From positions 1 through 44,579 of the forward strand of contig JAHLWZ010000294.1 in assembly GCA_020536535.1 (NCBI GenBank): a DNA stretch of 44,579 nucleotides. The letters are read 5' to 3'. How positions within the stretch are numbered: the stretch's first letter is position 1; every line of letters begins with the position of its first letter. The position numbers and the translations under genes are program-made. Below the pieces are notes generated by a model. The model made no database searches and was not told the origin of the DNA. It was given only the letters and a program-made list of their open reading frames with translations. This DNA is from Pelomyxa schiedti (Eukaryota > Evosea > Pelobiontida > Pelomyxidae). This document shows, piece by piece, positions 24,501 to 34,583 of the stretch.

Positions 24501-27500
24501 AAGTGTGTTCGACTTGTTCCAATGACAATTCCAACCTGGCAGGCGCTTTCTGCCGTCAATTCTCAACACTTATTGGTGCCATCAGTGTCTTTATACGCAC
24601 TTGTTACCCAAGCCTACTTGAGAAGTCGAAGCAAAACTTCCCATGTCCACTCTGCATTACTTCCTTGCATGTTGACCAGTGCAGCAGTTGCTCACGCAGG
24701 AGGCCCATCAGTAATGCGCAGAGTCATGCTATACAGGGCGAATCGAATACTGTTTCCCACAATCTTTATTCCTTCTCGATGGAGGAATGCGTTGACGCAG
24801 TAAAGCAAACACATGGTAAACTCTCTCACACTGCTGAAATTCAACAAGGCACGAAAGTTTCCACCAGGGAACACGCCGTTTCTATTTCTACAATTGCACC
24901 TGATGTTGCGCTTGGGCACCTACCTATTCTGGATTACCGTGATATTGAGGTGGAAAGCAAGCCAATGGCTCAGGGAGGTTTTGGTTCAGTTACGAAAGGA
25001 GTATGGCATGGGAATACAGTGGCAATAAAGGAACCGCTTTCCCATGGCACTGGTCTCACAGATGTAATTTATGAAGCAAGTGTGATGAATTCATTATCGG
25101 CGCATAAGAATGTAGTTAGGTTCTATGGTATGTGCATTCAGCCGTCTATCAGGCTTGTAATGGAATTTGTGTCACCTGTTGTCCTCCGGCCTCCACTGCA
25201 GTCTTTGTTAGGAATTCCCCTATTGAGTCGCCCGGACTTGGGCTTTCTTCTCGCAGCCTTGGTGGAAAGAGCAAATGTGAACCAACCTGTAACTGACGTG
25301 TCAGGAAGCCGTCAATCACTATATGGTGCAGCGATGTCTTCGAAACATGAATTTATCAACTCTGTCCTACCCATGCGGTTAAGAAGAGGTATAATATCTG
25401 ATATTGCCCGCGGACTTCATCACTTGCATAATCGCAGTCCTCCACTTGTTCATAGTGACTTGCATGCTGGTAATCTCTTTCTTTTATTGTTTGTGCACTC
25501 TTTTTTTTTAAAGAAAATCAAAAGGGAATATATTTGTGACCAGTCTTGACCCTGATGGATCTGGCCCGTGGGCAAAGGTGCAACCTCGTTGCCATCAAGT
25601 AACTGTCAACTCACGTTTCTTCTCCTATAGATAGCAGATTTCGGTCTTTCAGAGTTTCTCTATTCTGGCATTGCTGTTGATAGAAGACCAAATATACATA
25701 TCTTTGCCCCAGAAGTATTATGACCGTTGAATTTGTGTGTTTCTTAAATGAACACAGGTGCTAAATGGAGCCAAGCATGACACAAGAGCTGATGTGTGGA
25801 GCTTTGGTTTGTTTTGTTTCCAACGTTGCTTACTTCCCCAAACTAAGCACCATCTATCAGGTATGCTGTGCCGAATGATATATGATCCATTCACTACCGC
25901 TTTTTCATCTTTATTGAGCGATCCTACATTCGCACGTGCGTCCCTTAGCGGAGGCGGACCACCACAGTTAAATGAGCATGCTGTTAGGGACGCCCTAATT
26001 AAAGGCACCATTGTTCCTCAACCCCCACCACTCCTTCGTACAGACAATGTGAGCAATTATTGGGGTGGAGACAATGACACAGAACCTGAGGATGACAAGG
26101 AATCAAAAGATGATGACTCCACATGTCCACCAGGCTCCTGTCCAAAATGGGCATATGATCTAATGACATGGTGTTGGAAGCCAGCAGCTTCTAGGTTATC
26201 ATGTGCACAAATTGTTCACTGGATGGAGAGGTATTCTTTTCTTCACTCATTTAATGGCTGACATAAAAAGCGATTTCAAACTGCCTCCTCTGTTTATTGA
26301 CTTGCGGGTACCATTTCAAGAGCATTCCCCATTTGAGTTGGCTCCTTTGCAACCTCCTTCTTCTTCCAAGACCCAAATAACTAAGGTTATCTGGGTTGGG
26401 ACTCATATGTGGTGCGGCTGTCTCGATGGTATTCTTTCTGTTACCAACACGCATTTGTGCAACTGTAATCCTATTCCATGCAAGTGCGGAGAATCATCAT
26501 GGAGAGCACATGAAGGCCAATCAATCACTGCATTGTTATATGTTCGCAATGACAGCGACCCTACAGAGAGGATAATGACAGGAAATGAACTCAGTAACAC
26601 TTCTGTGGTTTTCAGTGCTACAGCGCAAGGAGAGCTGAGTATGTGGAATGCTACACTACCAAGAAACACCTCCATATGCCCGAGGCACACACGGAAAAAA
26701 TACGGCCGAATCGTTGCACGCCCCACACAACCACCAGCACCCTTGTGTAAGCAACAGAACACAGAGCAAGACGGAGAATCAACATTACCGGTCGGCATTA
26801 ATTGTATGGCTTATGTTCCTGGTGGGAAGACGAAGATATGGTGTGGTGACACTCAAGGCAAAGTCACTATCTGGGAGTGTGATTTCAGTGGCTTTACCAC
26901 GCCACAGTTTTATCTTATCAATAACTTTCCTGTTAGTGGTAACGAGAATAGTGGCTCCTCTCAGACTTCAACCTCTACAGCCACACAACCCTCCGGAATG
27001 GTGGTCTCAATCATGTTATTACCAATGAGCCCCAATTCAATACCATTGAAACGCTACGTCCTTTTATGTTGCATGAGAGGCCCTATTGTTGTATATGATG
27101 CGCACTCGTATTCACCACTGCAAACCTTACACCATCCCTCTGTTGATGTCAGTGCACAGTCGTTTTGTTGTTTGACTGCTATTGCCTTATGCAATCATCT
27201 GAAGAGTCATTCAGAGGAAAAACCGAGTTTCACTTTGTTTTCTCCATCTCCAGCAACCAGCTCCCTGGGGTTTCCTTCCGCTCTTCCTCCACTATCCTTG
27301 GAAGCAGAATTTGAGGAACGCACCCATCTGAATGCCACTGAAGAACCAGAATCAACACCAAGTACACCTTCTGTAGAAACACCAACCCTTCCTCCAAGTA
27401 GCCCTTCTCCGGCCATCTCTTCTCCACCGACTCTAATTCACACCCAGACTCCTCCAACATTAACCAGTACTGCAGTAATAGACAACATTCCCTGTCACGT

Positions 27501-28011
27501 AGCAGATAGCACAATATGGGCAGTGACTACATGCGGAACAGTTGTCTGCTGGGATGTATTCTTTGACAGCCGGTGCCGTGCTATGTTTGTACCACAGAGC
27601 ACGTTCAAGACTCCACCTGGAGTCATTTGCACACTCACATCCAGCTGCACCTCATCCCTCCAGGCACTACTATCAACCAATTCGAATTCCAACAGCAGCC
27701 CCACTGCATTAGAAAACACCGGCAACACCGCTGATGATTCTGATTCCATCACCCCCTCAGCCGGCAATTCACCGGACTCATCCTCCCAAGTCCACCATCA
27801 CATTGTTGTCCTAGGCACATTCGAGGGCTACATGCTGATATGGGATGCGCAGGCACACACACTACTATCCCGTACCAAGGCTCCCAAGGGGAACCGCATC
27901 ACATCAGTGTGTGTGCAGTCATCACAGTCTGCTGAGGCCGACACCTGTAGAGGTGTATGTATTATAGCAACAAGCTTCAAGGATCCAGTTGTTGGACTGT
28001 GGTGTTTCTAA
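15588..28011 (+). CDS. LRRK-type Roco protein: LRR - Roc GTPase - COR - protein kinase - WD40-like
   Basis: Giant multidomain kinase of about 3,801 residues. Exons: 15588-15766, 15949-16029, 16080-20743, 20785-20847, 20896-20976, 21024-21107, 21156-21239, 21283-21366, 21437-21520, 21566-21649, 21690-22289, 22336-22764, 22840-22847, 22891-23636, 23686-25469, 25525-25577, 25631-25714, 25758-26230, 26271-28011; all phases agree. Residues 1-1640 are mostly helical-looking with no named domain. LRRs span about 1641-1835, with more near 2030-2090. Roc GTPase: P-loop 'GDQAVGKT' near 2120, 'WDLGGQ' switch and 'GTHMD' near 2271. COR follows, containing 'VVLDPRWLSLVM'. Kinase: Gly loop 'AQGGFGSV' near 2850, 'VAIKEP', 'HSDLHAGN' near 3012, 'IADFGLS' near 3038, 'FAPEV' and 'DVWSFG'. 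The last 580 residues have WD-like motifs ('IWVGTHMWCGCLDG', 'KIWCGDTQGKVTIWE'). Roc regulates the kinase in this family. The first two exons are the least certain. Confidence 0.9.
21024..21649 (+). other. Array of five 84-nt exons, each one leucine-rich repeat
   Basis: Exons 21024-21107, 21156-21239, 21283-21366, 21437-21520 and 21566-21649 of the Roco gene are each exactly 84 nt (28 codons) and are bounded by phase-1 introns. Each encodes one ribonuclease-inhibitor-like LRR with the pattern N-x-I/C-G-x-(D/E)-G...L...L-x-L. The introns are 43-70 bp. Confidence 0.85.
22840..22847 (+). other. 8-nt microexon in the Roc domain
   Basis: Eight bases (GCGGACAG) lie between an intron ending TTGTAG and one beginning GTAACT. 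They complete 'DLGGQ', the switch II motif of the Roc GTPase. Joining the flanking exons without them shifts the frame and reaches a stop within about 18 codons. The 75-bp intron before and the 43-bp intron after are within the local size range. Confidence 0.78.
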
Positions 28012-28174
28012 AAACTAATGAACTTTTGACCGTTAGTGTAACTGCTTGAGGAAAAAAAAAAGTGCTTTTTTTTTCTTGTATAGAAAAGTTTTACAAATGT
28101 TTTACAATGAATTGTGTCAATAGCTCTCTTCCAAGGATTCCAGCAAGAGAAATACTGTACGTCAATGAGAAGGA

Positions 28175-29315
28175 CTAGAATTGTACGAAGTTGGTGAACA
28201 TACTTTTTGAGAGCATATCACTTGCCTTCTCAATGGAAGGACTATAAACAGAAGGGTCCCGATTTTTCGCCAAAACAACGAGAAGCCACGTACCACCTTG
28301 TCCAGCTCCACCTACTTTATGAGCCTCAAAGCGGTGGCTCCCCATTTCCATGGTAAAATGTTGCACTTGGTCATCACCAGTGACAGAGTCAACTTGAAAA
28401 ATTATGTTAAAAACGGTCAAGAAGAGAGCACCTACATAAATTGTCGGACAGCATCCTCATACGCTCGAAGTTTGCTACTAACCTGTAATCGTATAAGCTA
28501 AGCGTTAAGTGACCAAAATAAATACTCGATGAGGCCTTCAACAGAACCAGAGCTAATCTTCGTTTCACCTGTAACCACAATTGTATTCAATACCCCCTCC
28601 GTGCTTCTCACTAAAACGCAGTGTTAAGAGGAGAAAATCAATCAAGTGACTCACATTGTGTCAAAACATCGGGTATTGTTCCCCGAAGAGCTTCGAGAAT
28701 CTTATTCGAGTAGGTTGAAAATGCATTCAGGCTGGCCGGATGTGAAAAATTGACATTTGGGAAGGCTTCCACAAAGCTATTAAGAAGCTGAGAAGCAATT
28801 ACTTGACCAAATTCTGGCCCCTGCAAAACAGAAAAATAACAAATATAGTTTAAGTGAGAACAGGGAATTAATAAAGCTCAAAAACCATACATCGCTATCA
28901 TCATGAAATAGCACACATTGCAAGTCAATAGAAGGATTGGCAACAGTGCTAATTGCAACTGGCAAGCAAAAAGTCAGATACGAGCGATACACGGAGGGCG
29001 TGTCGACGTACTGTCATTTTCCAAAGAAATGAACGTAAAATTCATTCCCGTAGCATTCTTGGAGAATACTTGCACAGCAGACACCAATGCCGCTATCATA
29101 GTTTTCTAATGAATACCAACACAACATGAGATCACGATAGGGACTTAATTATTAAAATTTATGAACAACTTCGAAAACACGAAACGAAAATTGCGGGGAG
29201 AGGGTGTCCGGCAACTAGTGCCACAAACTTTTGTTTCCAGAGGGGCCAAAGGCACCCAAACTTTCTCGAACAGCAGCACCCCATTAGCCGTGATTATCAG
29301 CACGGACTTTAGCAT
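28175..29315 (-). CDS. Longin-like trafficking protein
   Basis: Small protein of 258 residues whose N-terminus reads like a longin domain ('MLKSVLIITANGVLLFEKVW'), the fold shared by SNARE, AP-sigma, Mon1/Ccz1 and related trafficking proteins. Minus-strand exons: 29315-29229, 29105-29012, 28958-28891, 28820-28655, 28610-28514, 28482-28436, 28392-28175; all phases agree. Later strands include 'IDLQCVLFHDDSD', a helix 'GQVIASQLLNSFVEAF', then a second half with 'LNTIVVTGETKISSGS' and 'TWLLVVLAKNRDPS', which could be a second longin or roadblock-type domain. Orthology is not assigned. It is divergent from the NXT-like gene, with 245 bp between the start codons. Seven short exons in 1.1 kb make this one of the most fragmented genes in the window. 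Confidence 0.6.
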
Positions 29316-29560
29316 TTTTAAAACAATTAGCACTGAGCTATCCAGGATGTTGTACCTCGGTCAAAGTCCGTCTGGAGGACCACTTGACCACTGGCCGTTG
29401 CTCATTGCACCTATTATCCTCCCAGTGGGGGTGTGATTCTGATAGGAGAAGATCCAGGGCAGATCATATTAATCACGCAATTTCGATTTTTTTAAAAATC
29501 TTGTTGTTGGTGCCGGTGGGAAGTAGTCATCGACGTAAGACAAAGGAGAATACACGAAAC

Positions 29561-30232
29561 ATGTCTCTCACTAAGGAGCAGTTCGCACAAATTGTCGATT
29601 TGTCTGTAAGACAAGCAGAGCAGTTTGTCAAGGTTTTTTTTTTTCTCCCTTTTTTTTCTTCAAAGCCTTTCTACGTTACCCTAACTCTCGTACTAATTCC
29701 ATTTTAGCAAATGTATTACCCTCTGTTTGATTTTGCGAGACATGTAAGAGACCTCTTTCCTTTTGTTTATTTGAATCATACTTATATTATTGGAACATTC
29801 AAAAGCAGTTTAGATGCGTCTAACATACCACAGAATTTGCAGAGCTTCTATTTTGCCCAAAGTACACTGCAATGGAATGGCACTCGCAAAACGGGACAGG
29901 AAATCTATCCGTTCCTTCTATCTCTGCCTCCAACAAACCATAATCTTTCATCCCTTGATGTGCACCCGATTTTTGTGGGTATGCCTGATCCCTCATTTTA
30001 CTTTCTTCGGTTCCTCCGTAATAAATCATATGGATTGTCATTATATATGTGTCACACTCATCAGTTCACGACAGATAGCAATCCCACTAAGAACCTGCTA
30101 GTTCGTGTTGCTGGAACAGTCCGTTTCACCACCAACTCAAATTCTCCACGAAACTTCAGCCACACCTTCATAATCACAGAGGTGAATGGCACTTCATTCA
30201 TTGCTGACGAATGCTACCGCCATGAGTACTGA
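29561..30232 (+). CDS. NTF2-like domain protein, NXT (p15)-like
   Basis: Predicted NTF2-fold protein resembling NXT1/p15, the small partner of the mRNA export receptor NXF1. Exons 29561-29632 and 29708-30232 give 198 residues. The N-terminal helix ('LSVRQAEQFVKQMYYPLFD') has the NTF2 pattern. The C-terminal strands 'VRVAGTVRFTTNS' and 'HTFIITEVNGTSFIADECYR' match the NXT-type end ('GTVxF...FSQxFIL...xxDCFR'). A 30-residue insertion around 'SLPPTNHNLSSLDVHP' makes it longer than human NXT1 (140 residues). The intron carries a long poly-T/pyrimidine tract. Other NTF2-like roles (G3BP, NTF2 itself) remain possible; the NXT match rests mainly on the last third. Confidence 0.65.
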
Positions 30233-30579
30233 GAGAAATCACGAATACTAGTAGTGTTATACTGTAGCTAGTGCATTCCACCCTCCTTTATTCTGATTCA
30301 CGCTTCCGATCACTCCATAATACCATGGCCAATTTTTTTTTTTTAAAAAAAACATTTCTTATCCTCTTTCAGTAAGAACTCGTAACTCTCTAAACGGTTT
30401 AGGTGGTCACGTGTCGACTCCCCGGGCTTCGGGGCAGTTTGTCCAGGTGGGGTGGGTGCCTTGGAGGAGACTTGTCTGTTTGCGATGAGAAAATGGGTTA
30501 CCAAACTGGCATTTTCGGGAATCCAGGTTGAATTTTTTATTTCGGTGCTTCGCCGTTCGTCGGTGAACATCCTGGACAA
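30233..30579. promoter_or_regulatory. Intergenic region upstream of the GC-rich gene
   Basis: 347 bp between the NXT-like stop and the next ATG. A minus-strand open frame (30343-30570) has no recognisable motif and would end inside a T-run, so it is not called. The GC content rises sharply from about 30540 onward, where the coding region begins. Confidence 0.3.
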
Positions 30580-32051
30580 ATGCCTTCAACCGAGGAGACT
30601 GCCTTCGTCCCGGTGACTTGTGTGATCCCGTCGCGCTCGGTTCCGGCCCAGTTCCACGCGCTGTTGATGATGGCCCACCCTCGCTGTGGCCGTGGGCACC
30701 CGGGGGCCGCGCCCGCGGCCGTGGCCGCTGCGCCCCGCCCGGCGACCCCGCGGCCATCTCGCCGTCGTGGCTGGCCGTCTCGATCAAGCTCGTGTGGGAC
30801 TGGGTCCTGCACGAGGCCCCCGTCAGGCTCCTCGACGTGCGGCGAGACGACGTGTACCGGTGCCCGTGCCCGCGGGGCGGCGGCGGCGGCCGCAGGCACC
30901 CCGAGGCCCTGTTCACCCTCGCGGTGTCCGCGGCCACCCTGGGCGTCGTGCCCGGGCTCACCCGCCACTGGGCGCGGGACACCCTCGGGGTCTGCCGGGG
31001 GCTCGTCGGGGCCAACGGCTCGCTGCTGCTGGAGTGGGTCGACGCGGGGCTGTGGCCGTCGCCGCCGCCGTTGCCGGCCTCCAGGGGCGACGGGGTGGTG
31101 TGCTGCACCTTTAGGCAGAGCCAGCAGTCGCATGCGGATTGTGGGAGGTGTGAGCTGGGCGAGGGGTGTGACAACAAGGTCCTCCTGCACAGGATCGATG
31201 CTGCCACTCGCGTGGCATCGAATCACAAGTGGATTGTGGTCAGCGACTGGCAGTGGCCTAAGGTGGTCATTGTGAACCTGATGATGTTGGTGAGCAGGGC
31301 AATGCCGCAGCCAGAGGTACAACAGAGACAGGCTGTGGAAAGTCTGGCCAAGGCGATTCCAGCCAAGCACCAGGTTGATGCAACCTTGGATAAGTATCAC
31401 AGCGATGAGGCACTGGTTACTTTGAGAGCTGACGGTGTGTGGGACGTAATCGACGCTTGCGTCATCGATCTTGCACACACGTGGGCTTCTGAGGATGGAA
31501 CATTCAGTCCGATCAGTGTAACACACTGCTTGATTCCAAGGCGTGCACACTGGTCCTCCGGGTCCAAGTTACTGGTGATGTGGACAGAAGAGCACAAGAG
31601 GGCTTTCATCATCCTTGTGCCTGATTCAGATAGCTCGGCGTGCGTTCTGCATTATGCTGAAGCAGAATCTGGTGGACCTGCAACACCAGTTCGCAATCAG
31701 GAGGTTCTCCATTCATCTCACTACGAAAGTACCAGGGTTGAACTGTCACAGCTGAGCGAGAGGCTGTACTGCATTTCAAGGCACCACCACGCCATCCCCC
31801 AAACGCAAACAGTCGAAATCTGGGACTGCAACATGCCATCCTGCGCTCTGAGGAGCATTGCACACAACGAAAACGCCTGCCAGCTGGTCTATGGCCATTA
31901 TGGTTTCCTGTTCCTGGTGTGCGGTGACCGTATTTTGGTCAGCGACTATTATTCTGGCACAAACGTGGCTGTTCTCACTTGCAAGGCGCCTGACGGAAAA
32001 GGCAATAAGAAGTTCAAGATGGACTACACCGACCTGTCCTTTCTGCTGTGA
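30580..32051 (+). CDS. Lineage-type protein with 'AQFxALLMxAHPRCG' start, probable frameshift
   Basis: Function unknown. The N-terminus in frame 1 from the ATG at 30580 contains 'PAQFHALLMMAHPRCGRG', a segment I associate with a large Pelomyxa protein family. The continuation ('LVWDWVLHE', 'FTLAVSAATLGVVPGLTRHW' and everything to the stop at 32051) lies in another frame, which has no in-frame ATG. Moving between them requires a one-base deletion or two-base insertion between about 30700 and 30770. No GT-AG intron fits there. The first 550 bp are extremely GC-rich, and the rest is balanced. The second half has short beta-strand blocks ('NHKWIVVSDWQWPKVVIVNL', 'SGSKLLVMWTEEHKRAFIIL', 'GHYGFLFLVCGDRILVSDYY') compatible with a degenerate beta-propeller. 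The break may be a sequencing error in a C-run or a real lesion. Confidence 0.6.
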
Positions 32052-32104
32052 TTGATTGTCGAGAGGAAGGAGATCCACTGCTTTTCTTCTTCGCCTGACT
32101 CTAG

Positions 32105-32110
32105 AATAAA
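32105..32110 (+). terminator. AATAAA, candidate poly(A) signal
   Basis: AATAAA lies 54 bp after the stop of the GC-rich gene and within the short gap before the convergent secreted-protein gene. Confidence 0.4.
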
Positions 32111-32164
32111 CAAACAGGGAACAAAAGAGATATTTTTGTTGCGAGGATGGCAGGACAGTCATTT

Positions 32165-34336
32165 CTATGCAGTTGTGGAGTTGTTGTAGAGGACGTTGTT
32201 GAGGTTGGCAATATTGAGGATCCAGGTGTTCCCATAGTTTACTGGTGTCTGGCACATCATGTGGTGTCCATTGTAGTTTGTGCAGGTCACACCAGTTACT
32301 GTGATGTCTGTGTTCAGCTATTTGCATGTGAGTGGTGCGGAATCGGAGTGAGCGAGTCTTCATTATTAATTGGATGCATTTTTCTATTCTTATTTGTTTG
32401 TTTTTTTTGAAGGTTTTACCTTAAACTCGATATCAAGCTCCCCATAAGGATTTACAAGGTCGGATTCAGCCTTGGCGTTTTAGAGTAAATTCAGTAAGTG
32501 AATTTGATGGATGTACCGTCCACATGACAGAGTCATGGGTTTGGCTGGTATATCGTGAAAGATTAGGCGTCTGCTTCAGTGTGCAGGGGTCCCATGGCTC
32601 TCTTAATTACCGATTCAGCCAATTAGATCGCGAGCGAATAGGATAATGTACGAATAGTATATTTCCCAGTCTGCTCCATATGTGTCGAGATCGTGGAGTG
32701 AAGCATCCACTGGCCAGCTCTCGTAATACTTCCAACTTCCCCGTCTGGCAACAGCATCAGATGTTTCCTGGCCATAGTTTAAACCCCGCATTTTTAGGAA
32801 AAGAAGGCAAGCCATACAACTGTGGACCAGTCGGTAATGTCTGTCGAGTACGAATACGAGGAGGTGAACGACTCTGTGGATCCAAAGGACCAACCCTTGG
32901 AAGTGCATTCCCCATTGAATCCAAGAGAAAACGTTTTCTGAAACAGCGGTTAGTGGATGAAAAGAATGGTTGGGAATTTACGGAAGAGGAATCAGTGATG
33001 GTCTACATATCAGGAAAAGTGAATTTGGCATGAAACAAAATTTTGGAGGATGGAGAGCTAGTTACCTCTGTCTGTCCGTCAACGTGAACGTTGTTTTGTG
33101 TTGGTGGTTGACTGAAGCTCCAATAAAACCCATCACTTGTGCCAAAAGTTGGAGTGCCCTCCATTGCAACTTCCTGCAGCACCAATGTGAGGTTGTTTGG
33201 AACAAAATGCCAGTTTGCAGCCTACCAAGTTCGAAATATACATTCCATCTGCGTTGTATAAATCGTCTATTACTGTATTTGGCGTATGAAGACCATCAAG
33301 AAGTGAATATACGAGGAAGGCTACTGGGGCAGACTGGCAGAGAGCAAGGGGAAACAAAAAATTAAGAAAACAATTTTGCTGATTACGAGAGGAATTGAAG
33401 TACTTGTAAATACAGGTACCAGTAGACCAAGGTCTCAGAATTCATAATTTGGTTCTTGAATGGGAGGTTATCATCAGTGCAAGACACATCAAATGATTGT
33501 ATCACAGAATGTTCATATGCTTGATAGCACGACCCCTTGTGTCACGTAAGGGGGAATAATAAAAAGAAACCTTTCCCAGAATATCTGTGCATGGGAGCTT
33601 ACATTGGGAGGGACCATGCTGTTATAGTCGTCACCCAAAAAAGCATCGCAGGCAGGACCATCCACAGCACAAAACTTCAAGTACTCCCTGACTCTTTGGT
33701 CCACTGCCTTGTTAAAGAATTAGACAGCATTGTACCCCCAAAAAGCCCAGGGCATAAAACCGTTCAAACTCCCACACTTATTCATTCATAGGCACACCAC
33801 CAACAAAAGGGCTAACCTAAGCAAGCAAATACAAATAGTAGTAATTAACAACAACACAATATAACAAAACGGATCCAGAGTCCGCTCTTCAGCTCTGAAA
33901 GAGTACCCAAGTCACAACAAAACAAACACAATATACAATATGTTGCGGTTACCTTGTTCACAGAGTCCCTCTCGGCCTGGGACGCCTCGGGCCTCAGCGC
34001 GGGGGCCTCGATTATCCTCCAGTGGCGCTGGCGGCCCCCGGCGGCGTCGTGCCTGTCCACGAAGTAGGCCTCGCTGGGGCCCCGCGGCCGCAGCCCCACC
34101 CCCGCCTGCCTCGCGAACCCCGCGTGGGCCTCCTCGCCCGGCACCCCACGCAGCAGCACGGGACGCCCCTCCGCCCCCGCCCGCCTCGCCGCCTCGGCCA
34201 GCATCTCGCCCCGCTGCGCCTCGCTCTGCCCGGGCTTGAACTCCACCACCGTGAGGACGTCGCGCTCGCCCGCGCCCCGCGTTGCCGCGACAACCGTAGC
34301 GAGTAGCAGCACCACGAGAACCGCTGGGAGTTCCAT
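32165..34336 (-). CDS. Secreted protein of unknown family, Cys-containing, GC-rich first exon
   Basis: Family not recognised. Exon 1 (34336-33953) is very GC-rich and encodes a signal peptide ('MELPAVLVVLLLATVVAATRG') and about 105 further residues, rich in Arg, Ala and Glu. Later exons are AT-balanced: 'AVDQRVREYLKFCAVDGPAC', 'GSCYQAYEHSVIQSFDVSC', 'SAPVAFLVYSLLDGLHTP', 'EVAMEGTPTFGTSDGFYWSF', 'KTFSLGFNGECTSKGWSFGS', 'ETSDAVARRGSWKYYESW', 'EPWDPCTLKQTPNLSRY', and a last exon with 'DITVTGVTCTNYNG' and 'GNTWILNIANLNNV' ending at 32165. The C-terminal strands look like an Ig/IPT-type beta domain. There is no C-terminal membrane helix, so it is probably secreted or lysosomal. At least nine exons are needed; the join between exon 1 and the second exon is uncertain (two candidate acceptors, near 33913 and 33788). 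Confidence 0.6.
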
Positions 34337-34583
34337 CACTTTTCGTCTAATAACGCTGTACCACGGGTTCGTTTTGAAAACACAGCCCAATTTCCAAGTT
34401 CTTTTTTACAGCTGTGGGTAACATTGCTTTCAGATGTATTCATAGTGAGCCCCTCAACTTCATCCCTGCTATTACCTTGCACATGTGGGTGGAAAACCGA
34501 AGAAGTAGGTGTAATTCCCTTGTCAGTGGAATGTTCGGGCCGATTACTGATTTCAGCGAACTTTATTCTCTTCGGAGCCACCA

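Noticed and set aside
30343-30570. Minus-strand 76-codon frame upstream of the GC-rich gene
   Set aside because: No motif, ends in a poly-T tract, and sits within 10 bp of the opposite start codon, where a promoter is expected.
30407-31550. Long antisense frames (266 and 337 codons) over the GC-rich gene
   Set aside because: Stop codons are rare at this GC content, the antisense products are Arg/Pro/Ala-rich without motifs, and the plus strand has a recognised family segment.
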